From: Planctomonas psychrotolerans
GTDB lineage: Bacteria > Actinomycetota > Actinomycetes > Actinomycetales > Microbacteriaceae
Length of the DNA stretch: 64,000 nt
NCBI RefSeq assembly: GCF_008642235.1
Contig: NZ_SJEV01000001.1
Location: 2,684,400 to 2,748,399, forward strand
Direction of reading: 5' to 3'
Of this stretch, positions 55,458 through 63,814 are shown one piece after another. Below the pieces are notes generated by a model. It ran no database searches. It was not told the DNA's origin and saw nothing but the letters and a program-made list of their open reading frames with translations. Both the position numbers and the translations under genes were made by a program. Each line of letters starts with the position of its first letter. Position 1 is the first letter of the stretch.

Positions 55458-55805
55458 CTATGCCCAGCCGAGTTCGTGCAGCCTGTCGTCATCGATGCCG
55501 TAGAAGTGCGCGATCTCGTGCACGAGGGTGACGTGGATCTCGTCCCGCAGCTCGTCCTCGGACTCACTGATCGCCAGGAGCGGCTCGCGGTACAGGATGA
55601 TGCGGTCGGGCATCTCGCCGAATCCGTACGTACCCCGCTCGGTCAGGGCGGTGCCGTCGTAGAGACCGAGGGTGTCGAGCGTGCCGTCCTCCGGTCGGTC
55701 CTCCACGACGAACACCACGTTGTCCAGGCCGTCGACCATGTCGTCGGGCAATTCGTCGAGTTCGGCCACGACGAGCGCTTCGAAGGCATCTCTGTCGAGA
55801 TCCAC
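55458..55805 (-). CDS. zincin-like metallopeptidase family protein
   Basis: A 115-residue protein ending with HEIAHFYGIDDDRLHELGW, the HExxH zinc site plus a downstream Asp/His that characterise the small DUF1025-type zincins. YGFGEMPDRIILYREPL precedes it. Its activity has not been shown in most members. It follows the DUF2017 gene by 1 base on the same strand, suggesting one operon with clpS. Confidence 0.85.
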   Translation of the reverse strand: MDLDRDAFEALVVAELDELPDDMVDGLDNVVFVVEDRPEDGTLDTLGLYDGTALTERGTYGFGEMPDRIILYREPLLAISESEDELRDEIHVTLVHEIAHFYGIDDDRLHELGWA

Positions 55806-55806
55806 C

Positions 55807-56304
55807 TCAGTCGTCCAGCGCGCGCACGAGGGAGTCCTGCACCCACCCGAGCCAGTTGTACACCTCGGTCAGTGGTTCCACCGCATCGACGGGAAGCCCG
55901 GGGTCGGGTTCGGCGCCGATGCCCACCCGGGCGGCGAGCATCAGCCGCATGTCGGTGAGACCGCGTACCCACGCCTGCACCTGCTGCTCGTCGAGGATGA
56001 CCGGCACCGGCTCGTCGGCCGTCAACGCCGGAGCGAGGCTCTCCGCGATGGCCGCGGCGTTGTGCGTCTTCCGGCTCCGCAGATCCGGCGTCGTGAAACG
56101 ACGGAACTCCGCGGACGCGTCGGAGTCGGTCGGGTAGGCCTCGGGGAAGAATCGGTCGAGCACGGGATCGATCGGGCGAAGATCGCCGTCGGCATACTCC
56201 AGCACGGCGTGCACCTCGTCGACCAGCGAGAGGAAGAGCCCGGCCTCGGGACCGTCCACGCTGGTGCTCACCGTGCCGTCGGCACGGCGGTGGAACTGCT
56301 TCAC
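55807..56304 (-). CDS. DUF2017 family protein
   Basis: A 165-residue soluble protein. FLSLVDEVHAVLEY, DPVLDRFFPEAYPTD and RRFTTPDLRSRKTHNAAAI match the actinobacterial DUF2017 family, which is usually found beside clpS. I place the start at GTG 56304, overlapping the clpS stop (GTGA); a longer frame is antisense-like. Function unknown, but the conserved pairing suggests a link to Clp-dependent proteolysis. Confidence 0.8.
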   Translation of the reverse strand: MKQFHRRADGTVSTSVDGPEAGLFLSLVDEVHAVLEYADGDLRPIDPVLDRFFPEAYPTDSDASAEFRRFTTPDLRSRKTHNAAAIAESLAPALTADEPVPVILDEQQVQAWVRGLTDMRLMLAARVGIGAEPDPGLPVDAVEPLTEVYNWLGWVQDSLVRALDD

Positions 56305-56585
56305 GATTCCGACCGCGAGAGCGTCGCCCACAGGCCGAAGTCGTGCATGGCCTCCACGTGCCGCTCCATCTCCTCGCGCCCACCGGACGCCACGATGGCG
56401 CGCCCGTCGTTGTGCACCATCAGCATGCGGCGTTCCGCCTCCTCGGCAGGGAAACCGAAGTAACTGCGGAACACCCACGCCACGTAGGACATGAGGTTCA
56501 CCGGATCGTTCCAGACGATGGTCACCCACGGGGAATCGAGGGACACCCGTTCGATGGTGTCGATCGCTTCGTCAAGCCGGGGCAT
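56301..56585 (-). CDS. clpS: ATP-dependent Clp protease adaptor ClpS
   Basis: A 94-residue adaptor with VTIVWNDPVNLMSYVAWVFRSYFGF and MLMVHNDGRAIVASG, which form the N-degron pocket (Asn/Asp/His). It hands N-end-rule substrates to ClpC or ClpA with ClpP. It precedes DUF2017 and the zincin gene in the same direction. The ATG follows closely behind the sulfurtransferase stop region. Confidence 0.93.
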   Translation of the reverse strand: MPRLDEAIDTIERVSLDSPWVTIVWNDPVNLMSYVAWVFRSYFGFPAEEAERRMLMVHNDGRAIVASGGREEMERHVEAMHDFGLWATLSRSES

Positions 56586-56597
56586 TCCTTCAGCCTG

Positions 56598-57464
56598 TCA
56601 CACCGGGAAGGTCGGCGAGAGCGCCGAGGGCGCAGCGGAGACGGCGACCGGCAGGTCGGGGAGGCTGGAGTACTGCGACCACCCGCCGACGAAGAGCCTG
56701 CCGACGCCGAGCCCGAGGTGTTCGAGGGCGAGGAGGTTGTGGCAGGCGGTGACGCCCGAACCGCAGTAGGCGACGACGTTTCTGCCGTCCGCCGCCGTCA
56801 CGACTCCGGCGGCCGCGAACGCGGCGGTCAACTCCGCGGTCGATCTGAGGCGGCCGTCTGATTCGAGATTCTCGCGGCAGGGCACATTGCGTGCACCGGG
56901 AACGTGGCCGGAGCGGGGGTCCACCGGATCGGGCGCCGCCCCGTCGAATCTCTCGCGGTTGCGGGCGTCGACGACGATGACGGCCGGGTCGGCGACGTCG
57001 TCGAGGGTCGCCAATCGCGACTGCGGCCATGGTGCGGCGGTGAACACATCCGGCGGGAGTTCGACCGGAACGGTCTCGAGCTCGCCATCGACGTTCTGCA
57101 CCCCGCCGTCCAGCAACGCCGCGCGGTGGCCCGTCGCCCGCAGCATCCACACGAGACGTGCGGCGATCACCCCGCCCGCGTCGTCGTAGGCCACCACGGT
57201 GCTGCTCTCACCGATGCCGAGTGCGGACATCCCGGCCGCGAACGTCTCGGGGGACGGCAGCGGGTGTCGCCCGGTCCCGGCGCCGCCGGGCCCCGACAAC
57301 CAGCGCTCGAGATCGACGAACACGGCGCCCGGGAGGTGCCCGGCGTCGTAGGCGTCGCGCCCGGATCGACCGTCGAGATACCACCGGACGTCGGCGAGCA
57401 CCACGTCGTCCCGGTTCGCCTGCAACCAGGCGGCGTCGACGAACGGGGGGAGTTCTTCAGCCAT
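56598..57464 (-). CDS. sseA: thiosulfate/3-mercaptopyruvate sulfurtransferase (double rhodanese)
   Basis: A 288-residue protein with two rhodanese domains. The N-terminal domain (to ~125) is inactive, with no Cys in its loop. The C-terminal domain has VVVDARNRERFDG, SGHVPGARNVPCREN and the active loop CGSGVTA. This loop is typical of mercaptopyruvate sulfurtransferases. It moves sulfane sulfur to cyanide or thiols. It ends 13 bases before the clpS start. Confidence 0.9.
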   Translation of the reverse strand: MAEELPPFVDAAWLQANRDDVVLADVRWYLDGRSGRDAYDAGHLPGAVFVDLERWLSGPGGAGTGRHPLPSPETFAAGMSALGIGESSTVVAYDDAGGVIAARLVWMLRATGHRAALLDGGVQNVDGELETVPVELPPDVFTAAPWPQSRLATLDDVADPAVIVVDARNRERFDGAAPDPVDPRSGHVPGARNVPCRENLESDGRLRSTAELTAAFAAAGVVTAADGRNVVAYCGSGVTACHNLLALEHLGLGVGRLFVGGWSQYSSLPDLPVAVSAAPSALSPTFPV

Positions 57465-57576
57465 CGTCCCAGTCTAGGAAAGCCCGGGCATCCGCTCGCG
57501 CGACGCTATCGATGCCGTGCGCGACCCGCTCGCAGCGGCCCCCCGCCCGGAGAACGGAGGACCTGCCGGAAAACGA

Positions 57577-57606
57577 CGAATGGTCCCGCCGGAGCGGGAC
57601 CATTCG
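57577..57606 (-). terminator. terminator after tRNA-His
   Basis: CGAATGGTCCCG (57577-57588) and CGGGACCATTCG (57595-57606) form a perfect 12-bp stem around a 6-base loop. Read on the minus strand it follows the tRNA gene and is followed by CGTTTTCC, giving a short U tract. Confidence 0.85.
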
Positions 57607-57615
57607 TGCGGGGTT

Positions 57616-57692
57616 TGGGGTGAACGACGGGGCTCGAACCCGCGACATCCGGCTCCACAAGCCAGCGCTCTACCAACTGAGCTACGCCCACC
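57616..57692 (-). tRNA. tRNA-His (anticodon GTG)
   Basis: The cloverleaf folds on the minus strand. The acceptor stem is GTGGGCG/CGTTCAC with the extra G-1 typical of tRNA-His. TAGCTCAGTTGGTAGAGC forms the D arm, CTTGTGG gives anticodon GTG, and GGGTTCGAGCCC is the T arm. The 3' CCA appears to be encoded. Confidence 0.96.
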
Positions 57693-57738
57693 ATGTGCGA
57701 TCCGGAACGAATTCCGTACCGCGGCATCGAAGAGTCTA

Positions 57739-58359
57739 TTACAAGCGAGAGCTCCACTTGTCCACTATGGACGCGGAAACGGCCTGGACGTCTTCGGTAG
57801 CCGGACCGGGGAAGGCGACGAAGGCGGCCGAGCGGTAGTAGTCGAGCTCGCGGATGGACTCGAGGATGTCGGCGAGGGCACGGTGCCCGCCGTTCTTCGC
57901 GGGTGCGTTGAAGTACACGCGCGGGAACCAGCGACGGGCGAGTTCCTTCACGGAGGACACATCGATGTTGCGGTAGTGCAGGTGGTTGTCGACCCGGGGC
58001 ATGTACTTGGCGAGGAACGCCCGGTCGGTGCCGATCGTGTTGCCGGCGAGCGGTGCCGAGTTCGAGACGGGAACGTGCCTGTTGATGTACTCGAGTACCG
58101 CGTACTCGGCGTCACCGAGGCTCACGCCGTTCGGGATCTCCTCGAGGAGCCCGGAGGACTGGTGCATCGCGGTCACGAAGTCGCCCATGTTGTCGAGAGC
58201 GGACTGGTCGGCGCGGATGACGATGCTGAGGCCCTCGTCCACCGGCTCGAGTTCGAAGTCGGTGACGATCACGGCGACCTCGACCAGTTCATCGATCTCG
58301 ATGTCGAGACCGGTCATCTCGCAGTCGATCCAGACGAGGCGATCAGCGTTGCTACCCAT
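57739..58359 (-). CDS. orn: oligoribonuclease
   Basis: A 206-residue DEDDh 3'-5' exonuclease. The first motif is VWIDCEMTGLD (Asp12, Glu14), followed by NTIGTDRAFLAKYMP, HYRNIDVSSVKELARRW and HRALADILESI with the catalytic His and Asp. It degrades 2-5 nucleotide RNAs and pGpG. It is essential in many actinobacteria. It lies between the two tRNA genes. Confidence 0.95.
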   Translation of the reverse strand: MGSNADRLVWIDCEMTGLDIEIDELVEVAVIVTDFELEPVDEGLSIVIRADQSALDNMGDFVTAMHQSSGLLEEIPNGVSLGDAEYAVLEYINRHVPVSNSAPLAGNTIGTDRAFLAKYMPRVDNHLHYRNIDVSSVKELARRWFPRVYFNAPAKNGGHRALADILESIRELDYYRSAAFVAFPGPATEDVQAVSASIVDKWSSRL

Positions 58360-58412
58360 CCCGCGAGTCTATCCGCGGCGGAACGGGCGGCGACCGTTCG
58401 TACACTGAACGG

Positions 58413-58640
58413 GTGATCCCGACTCTCGCCGTACTGCTCCTCGTCAACGCCGCATGGAACTTCATCGTCTGGCCCGCGTTCCTCCGCCGGGTGAGCAAGG
58501 ACGCTCGCGCGCGCACGGCGACCGGCGCGCCCACTCGATTCCTCCAGGTGCACCGTGTGCTGGTCGGAATCTCGCTCGCCCTGGCGACCGCGCTGCTCGT
58601 CTTCGGCATTCTCCTGTTGACGACCGGGATCGCCGCCTGA
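58413..58640 (+). CDS. small membrane protein, SCO4848-like
   Basis: A 75-residue protein with two hydrophobic segments (about 4-22 and 50-72) and a basic loop (RRVSKDARARTATG). LLLVNAAWNFIVWPAFLRR resembles the small SCO4848-type membrane proteins of actinobacteria. GTG start. Function unknown. It is followed by tRNA-Arg 45 bases later. Confidence 0.7.
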   Translation: MIPTLAVLLLVNAAWNFIVWPAFLRRVSKDARARTATGAPTRFLQVHRVLVGISLALATALLVFGILLLTTGIAA

Positions 58641-58685
58641 CGACCACGCGTAATCCGGGGCGGTATCGTGATACGCGGAGGAGAC

Positions 58686-58758
58686 GCCCTCGTAGCTCAG
58701 CGGATAGAGCAGGAGCCTTCTAATCTCTTGGTCGCAGGTTCGATTCCTGCCGAGGGCA
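58686..58758 (+). tRNA. tRNA-Arg (anticodon TCT)
   Basis: The acceptor stem is GCCCTCG/CGAGGGC, the D arm TAGCTCAGCGGATAGAGC, the anticodon loop CCTTCTAAT with TCT, and the T arm CAGGTTCGATTCCTG. The discriminator base is A at 58758 and CCA is not encoded (CA follows). The nadE start codon begins two bases later. Confidence 0.96.
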
Positions 58759-58759
58759 C

Positions 58760-59590
58760 ATGACGAGCACACGACCCCTGCAACAGAAGATCATCGCCGA
58801 ACTCCACGTGTCGGCATCCATCGATCCGGCCGGTGAGATTCGCGCGCGCGTGGACTTCCTGAAGGACTACCTCACCCGCACGGGCGCACGCGGCTTCGTC
58901 CTCGGCATCAGCGGCGGGCAGGACTCGTCTCTTGCGGGTCGCCTCGCTCAGCTCGCGGTCGATGAGCTCGCCGCCGAGGGGACGCAGGCGATCTTCATCG
59001 CCGTGCGCCTTCCGTACGGCGTGCAGGCGGACGAGGCGGACGCGCAGCTGGCGCTGTCGTTCATTCAGCCGCAGCGTACCGTGGTGTTCAATATCCAGCG
59101 CGGGGTCGACGGGTTCGAAGCGGAGTACGGAGACGCGATGGGCACGAAGATGATCGACTTCACCAAGGGCAATGTGAAGGCGCGGGCGCGCATGATCGCG
59201 CAGTACGCGATCGCGGGGCAGGAGGGCCTCCTCGTGCTCGGCACCGACCACGCGGCCGAGGCGGTGACCGGATTCTTCACCAAGTTCGGTGACGGCGGTG
59301 CCGACCTTCTCCCGCTCACGGGACTCAGCAAGCGGCAGGGTCGTGCGCTGCTGCAGCACCTCGACGCTCCGGAGCGCCTCTACCTCAAGCCGCCCACCGC
59401 GGACCTGCTCGATGACACTCCGGGTCAGACCGACGAGGCGAATCTCGGCCTCGCGTACGAGGACATCGACGACTACCTGGAGGGCAAGGCGGTGGACGAC
59501 GCCGCGGCGACCGCCATCGAGACCAGGTACCTCGCCACGGAGCACAAGCGTCAGGTGCCGGCGTCGAGGTTCGACGAGTGGTGGCGCTGA
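58760..59590 (+). CDS. nadE: NH3-dependent NAD+ synthetase
   Basis: A 276-residue ATP-pyrophosphatase-fold enzyme with [21 protein letters not shown] (P-loop), [32 protein letters not shown] and [22 protein letters not shown]. It amidates nicotinic acid adenine dinucleotide with ammonia; there is no glutaminase domain. The ATG begins two bases after the tRNA-Arg discriminator base, and GAGGG of the tRNA acceptor stem lies at ribosome-binding distance, an unusual arrangement. Confidence 0.95.
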   Translation: MTSTRPLQQKIIAELHVSASIDPAGEIRARVDFLKDYLTRTGARGFVLGISGGQDSSLAGRLAQLAVDELAAEGTQAIFIAVRLPYGVQADEADAQLALSFIQPQRTVVFNIQRGVDGFEAEYGDAMGTKMIDFTKGNVKARARMIAQYAIAGQEGLLVLGTDHAAEAVTGFFTKFGDGGADLLPLTGLSKRQGRALLQHLDAPERLYLKPPTADLLDDTPGQTDEANLGLAYEDIDDYLEGKAVDDAAATAIETRYLATEHKRQVPASRFDEWWR

Positions 59591-59652
59591 CGGCCGGATC
59601 GCGCTGCAGCGAGCCGGTCGGCGGGCGCTGAAGTGCTTCCGGCGCGCGCCCG

Positions 59653-60486
59653 TCAGTTGTCGGGTGCACCCGGGCGGCGACTGCCCGGCATGGCGAAGTC
59701 ATCCGGAGCTTCCACCTCGCGAGAGCCCGAGGCCGCGTGCGGGAGCACACCCCCGCGCATGGGTCCCGTTCCCCCGGAACCCGGTGATCCGGCATCCGCG
59801 GGGAGGTAACTCGGCCCGTCCGCGGTGCTGGCGAAGCCGGCTGACACTGGTCGGGCAGTACCGGTCTGCGCTGGCCGGTCGGCCTGCGCCGAGGCGCGGG
59901 CAGCATCCGATCCGGCCGCCGAGAATCGCGATGAGTGCTGCTCCGCCGTCCAGGCGTCCTGCTCGGCTCTCGCCTGCTTCTCCGCGTCGGTGAGTTCGAC
60001 GTCCCAGCGAGCGATGTCGCTGGCGAAGATCTTCCGCGCCCGTGCCGGGTGACGCTGCCAGTCGATCAACCGGTTCCGGAACTCGACGAGCAGGGTATCG
60101 AACTGGAACCCGAACGTGGCGCTTCCGCGCTTGAACTCCAGGATCTCGTGCGCCGCCCAGTCGGCGGCTACCCCTGCTCCGCGAAGAGGGAGCAAGCGCA
60201 CCCGCACATCCGCCTCTCCCGCGGCTCGGTCGCTCAACAGCTGCTCCTGCGGAGTGAGGGAATCCCACACCGCCGCCTGCCTCGCCGCGTCGATCAATGC
60301 GCCGATCGCGGCGGTCTTCTGTTCCCGGTCGTGACGGGCGAGCACTCGCTTCATCGTATTGCGGGCGATGAGTGCGGCGACGAGCCCGGCCGTCAGGATG
60401 GCGAGGAAAGGGATCGCGGCCTCGGTGACGACCCGCCACCCCGCGTCGGAAGTGAGCCAACGAACGAAGTTATTCCACCACTGCAT
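59653..60486 (-). CDS. hypothetical protein with N-terminal membrane anchor
   Basis: A 277-residue protein I do not recognise. A membrane helix at about 22-42 (AAIPFLAILTAGLVAALIA) is followed by a basic, helical cytoplasmic region to ~185 with AAVWDSLTPQEQLLSDRAAGEADVRVRLLP and WQRHPARARKIFASDIA. The last ~90 residues are Ala/Ser/Gly/Pro-rich and disordered. Homologues may be restricted to close relatives. No enzymatic motif is visible. Confidence 0.7.
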   Translation of the reverse strand: MQWWNNFVRWLTSDAGWRVVTEAAIPFLAILTAGLVAALIARNTMKRVLARHDREQKTAAIGALIDAARQAAVWDSLTPQEQLLSDRAAGEADVRVRLLPLRGAGVAADWAAHEILEFKRGSATFGFQFDTLLVEFRNRLIDWQRHPARARKIFASDIARWDVELTDAEKQARAEQDAWTAEQHSSRFSAAGSDAARASAQADRPAQTGTARPVSAGFASTADGPSYLPADAGSPGSGGTGPMRGGVLPHAASGSREVEAPDDFAMPGSRRPGAPDN

Positions 60487-60536
60487 GGCTCGCAGATTAC
60501 GCGTCGGGATCCGCGTTGTGGGGCAGGCCGTGCGGA

Positions 60537-60577
60537 GTGGCGGGCTCGGTCACGCTGGCGTGGCGGGCTCGGTCACG
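60537..60577. repeat. two 18-bp direct repeats
   Basis: GTGGCGGGCTCGGTCACG occurs at 60537-60554 and again at 60560-60577, with 5 bases between. They lie in the short gap between the anchored hypothetical gene and the small TTG-start gene. Origin and role are unclear. Confidence 0.6.
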
Positions 60578-60592
60578 GCTGGTGTGGACCAC

Positions 60593-60832
60593 TCAACCGA
60601 AACGAAGGCTGTCCACGGCGTCTTGGAGCTGCCAGAACTCGCCCAGCCCGATGAAGGAGCGCTTGTTCGCGGTGAGCCGCTTCGCGCGGAAACGCTCGCC
60701 ACGCGGATCAGGAAAGCTCTCGACATATCCGAGCACGGCACCGGACGAGCGGACGACTCGCCACAGGCCGTTGTGCAGCTGAACGAGTGAGATGCCCGAT
60801 GAGACTCGGGGTGGCAGTGTGAGCGTGGTCAA
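60593..60832 (-). CDS. small hypothetical protein
   Basis: A 79-residue protein starting with TTG at 60832, four bases after a strong GGAGG. It is beta-rich and basic, with LVQLHNGLWRVVRSSGAVLGYVE and FRAKRLTANKRSFIGLGEFWQLQDAVDSLR. The pattern suggests a small single-domain fold, similar to short actinobacterial proteins of unknown function. No membrane segment. Confidence 0.65.
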   Translation of the reverse strand: MTTLTLPPRVSSGISLVQLHNGLWRVVRSSGAVLGYVESFPDPRGERFRAKRLTANKRSFIGLGEFWQLQDAVDSLRFG

Positions 60833-60885
60833 GGGTCCTCCATCCGTGCCGCCGGCCCGGCGATCGCGTTGTCGATGGGATCAGA

Positions 60886-61896
60886 CTATGAACGACCACC
60901 GACATTCCCGCCGACGGATTCGGTAGTGGCGCGCGTGGCGGGCACGCGCTCCCCGACCACGTCCGGACCGTCCCGGAACGCGAGATCGGGATCCAGCACC
61001 TTCTCCGCACGGGCGGTCTGTGCGAGCACGATTCCGGCCAGAACGAGAGCCGCCCCGACGAGCTGCACCGGGTTGAGTCCTTCACCGAGCCACACCCACG
61101 CGACGAGGAATGCGAAGATCACCTCCGACGACGCAATGACCCCAGCGGCCGTGGCGGTGAGGCGTTTGAGTGCGAGGTAGGAGAAGAAGAACGGGGCGAA
61201 CGAGCCGAGAAGGACGTTCCAGAGCAGCGGGAGCAGAAGGGGCACGGATACCGCCTCGAGGTTTCCGCTCAGCGAGACGGCCGTCGGGAAGACGCTCGGG
61301 TCGATCGTCCACCAGCCGCTGAGCATCGCCCAGAGGAGCGCCGCGAAGAGCATCGACCAGAAGGCGACGGCCATGGCGCTCGAGGCCGTGAGCAGTCGCT
61401 CACCGACGAGGAAGTAGACCGTCAGCGCGACGGCCGCGAGCAGGGCGAAGACCACCCCGAGGAGGTTGAGCGATCCGGTCCAGATCTGCGCCACGACGGC
61501 GAGACCCCCGAGCACGAGGCCGATGGAGACCCACAGCCGGGGCTTCACGCGCTCGGAGAAGAAGAAGAAGGCGATCACGGCGACCATGAGAACGGCCGTG
61601 TATTCGAGGAGCAGCGTGATCCCGACGGGAAGCAGGCTGAGGGCGGTCGCGTAGAAGAACTGCAGGCCGGCCACACCGAACACGCCGAGGATCGCCATCA
61701 CCCCCAGCTGGTGCCGGGTGAGCCGGAACGCCGCCCGGTCGGTGACGAGCAGGACCAGCCCGGAGACGACGACGGTGCCCGTGACGCGGAAGAACGTGAG
61801 CTGGGCGGGGTCGAGGCCCGCACCCACGATCACCTTGGTGACGCTCCCGTTGATGCCGAAGAGGAGGGCGGCGATCAGCGCGTAGAGGTAACCCAC
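60886..61896 (-). CDS. EamA-family drug/metabolite transporter
   Basis: A ~336-residue membrane protein with ten helices in two EamA repeats. LYALIAALLFGINGSVTKVIVGAGLDPAQLTFFRV opens the first, and YLALKRLTATAAGVIASSEVIFAFLVAWVWLGEGLNPVQLVGAALVLAGIVL closes the second. It exports or imports an unknown metabolite. The start is uncertain: GTG 61896 or TTG 61905, neither with a ribosome-binding site. A ~35-residue polar tail ends the protein. Confidence 0.85.
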   Translation of the reverse strand: MGYLYALIAALLFGINGSVTKVIVGAGLDPAQLTFFRVTGTVVVSGLVLLVTDRAAFRLTRHQLGVMAILGVFGVAGLQFFYATALSLLPVGITLLLEYTAVLMVAVIAFFFFSERVKPRLWVSIGLVLGGLAVVAQIWTGSLNLLGVVFALLAAVALTVYFLVGERLLTASSAMAVAFWSMLFAALLWAMLSGWWTIDPSVFPTAVSLSGNLEAVSVPLLLPLLWNVLLGSFAPFFFSYLALKRLTATAAGVIASSEVIFAFLVAWVWLGEGLNPVQLVGAALVLAGIVLAQTARAEKVLDPDLAFRDGPDVVGERVPATRATTESVGGNVGGRS

Positions 61897-61960
61897 GAGC
61901 CGCAAGCCTATGCCGTTGCCGCACCGGCGACCGGGGAGTGCCGGTGCAGCGGCGTGGGGA

Positions 61961-62965
61961 TTACAGCGTGGTGCCGTCGACGGCGTGCGGCTCGATGGCC
62001 GCGAGTTCCGCATCCGTGAGCGCGGGCGCCTCGAGGGCGGCCAGGTTCTGCTCGAGCTGCTCCACGCTCGATGCGCCGATGAGCGCGCTGGTCACCTGCG
62101 GGTGCCGGAGCACCCAGGAGAGAGCGAGCTGCGCCAGCGTCTGTCCACGGTCCTGCGCGATGGCGGAGAGGGCCTTCGCCTTCTCGAGGTACTGCTCGGT
62201 GATCGAATCACCGGAGAGGAAGCGGTTCTGGGCGGCGCGGGAGTCCGCCGGCACCGATCCGTCGAGGTAACGATCGGTGAGCAGGCCCTGAGCGAGCGGT
62301 GAGAACACGATGCTTCCCATGCCCGTCTCGTCGAACACGTCGAGGAGACCGCGCTCCACGTGTCGATCGAACATGCTGTAGCGCGGCTGGTGGATGAGGA
62401 TCGGCACGTTGTGCACGGCAATGGCTTCCACCGCGGCCCGGGTCTGCTCGGGGTTGTAGTTCGAGATGCCGGCGTAGAGGGCCTTGCCCGAGGTGACGGC
62501 GGTCGCCAGAGCGCCGACGGTCTCCTCGATCGGCGTCTCGGGATCGGGTCGGTGGGAGTAGAAGATGTCCACGTAGTCGAGGCCGAGCCGGGTGAGGCTC
62601 TGGTCGAGCGAGGACAGCATGTACTTGCGGGATCCCCACTCGCCGTAGGGACCCTCCCACATGGTGTAGCCGGCCTTCGTCGACACGATCATCTCGTCAC
62701 GGTACGGCCGGAAGTCCTCCGCGAAGATGCGGCCGAAGGCCGTCTCCGCCGATCCGGCGGGCGGGCCGTAGTTGTTCGCCAGGTCGAAGTGGGTGACGCC
62801 GCGGTCGAACGCGCGGCGGAGGATCGCCCGCTGGGTGTCGAGCGAGCGGTCGGATCCGAAGTTGTGCCACAGTCCGAGGGAGATCTCGGGGAGCTTCAGG
62901 CCGCTGCGTCCGGTGCGGCGGTAGGTCATCGAGTCGTAACGGTCGTCGGCGGCGAGGAAAGTCAT
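61961..62965 (-). CDS. gpr: aldo-keto reductase, L-glyceraldehyde 3-phosphate reductase type
   Basis: A 334-residue TIM-barrel NADPH reductase. YRRTGRSGLKLPEISLGLWHNFG is typical of the YghZ/Gpr branch. THFDLANNYGPPAGSAE carries the catalytic Asp/Tyr, STKAGYTMWEGPYG the Lys, and YSHRPDP the His. The C-terminal SALIGASSVEQLEQNL binds the cofactor. It probably reduces methylglyoxal or L-glyceraldehyde 3-phosphate. A Met at residue 13 is an alternative start. Confidence 0.9.
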   Translation of the reverse strand: MTFLAADDRYDSMTYRRTGRSGLKLPEISLGLWHNFGSDRSLDTQRAILRRAFDRGVTHFDLANNYGPPAGSAETAFGRIFAEDFRPYRDEMIVSTKAGYTMWEGPYGEWGSRKYMLSSLDQSLTRLGLDYVDIFYSHRPDPETPIEETVGALATAVTSGKALYAGISNYNPEQTRAAVEAIAVHNVPILIHQPRYSMFDRHVERGLLDVFDETGMGSIVFSPLAQGLLTDRYLDGSVPADSRAAQNRFLSGDSITEQYLEKAKALSAIAQDRGQTLAQLALSWVLRHPQVTSALIGASSVEQLEQNLAALEAPALTDAELAAIEPHAVDGTTL

Positions 62966-63199
62966 ATGCCGGAGCCTATTCGCGGCCGGGCGGTTCTGTT
63001 CGTCAGTTTCGCTGTTGCCATCATTCGGCGGCCTCGCAGTCCGGCGGCGTTCCTGCTCGGATACGTTTCCGCTCGACAGCGCCGCGGCTCGCCGAGGCCG
63101 GGTGTCATCCCGACCACTCCGGAATGCGGGCACGCCATGGACGGTTGCAGGATGTGGCGCGAGGAGGACTCCGCCAGATTCGGGAAGTAGGTTGACCTT

Positions 63200-63727
63200 A
63201 TGCAGACTTTTGTACTCGCCGGTGGATGTTTCTGGTGTCTCGATGCGGTGTATCGCACCCTCGATGGCGTCTCCGATGTGATCTCCGGCTACACGGGTGG
63301 CGCAAGTGCCCATCCGTCCTACGAAGAGGTGTGCACCGGCGCGACCGGTCATGCTGAGGCCGTCAAGGTCGTGTTCGACGAGACGGTCATCCCGGCCGAC
63401 GTCATCCTCGACGTGTTCTTCACCCTGCACGACCCCCGTCAGCTGAACCGCCAGGGTGCGGACATCGGCACCCAGTACCGTTCGGCGATGTTCTACGTCG
63501 ACGACGAGCAGAAGCACCTGTTCTCACGGGCGATCGACAAGGCCTCCGAACTGTGGGACGGATCCGTCGTCACCACTCTCGAGCCGCTCGGCACCTGGTA
63601 CGACGCGGAGGAGTACCACCAGGACTTCTTCGCCAAGAACCCCGGGCAGGGATACTGCCTCGCCGTGGCACGACCCAAGGTGAACAAGGTGCGCAAGTCG
63701 TTCGCGCAGTACGTTCTCGCGTCCTGA
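63200..63727 (+). CDS. msrA: peptide methionine-S-sulfoxide reductase
   Basis: A 175-residue MsrA with the catalytic GGCFWC motif (Cys10 nucleophile), GYTGG, YEEVCTGATGHAEAV and HDPRQLNRQGADIGTQYRSAMFY. It restores oxidised methionine in proteins. The recycling cysteine is probably Cys167-like in GYCLAVARPKV. The ATG is directly at the start of the fold. Confidence 0.95.
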   Translation: MQTFVLAGGCFWCLDAVYRTLDGVSDVISGYTGGASAHPSYEEVCTGATGHAEAVKVVFDETVIPADVILDVFFTLHDPRQLNRQGADIGTQYRSAMFYVDDEQKHLFSRAIDKASELWDGSVVTTLEPLGTWYDAEEYHQDFFAKNPGQGYCLAVARPKVNKVRKSFAQYVLAS

Positions 63728-63814
63728 CCCTCGCGCCGACGATGGGCGTGCTCGGGGCTTCATCTCGAGCGCGCCCGGGCGTACTCTCGGGGCACGGAGA
63801 AAGGTAGGCATGAC

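Noticed and set aside
57616-58758. tRNA genes as integration sites of a mobile element
   Set aside because: No integrase, no direct repeat of the tRNA 3' end and no phage or plasmid genes nearby.
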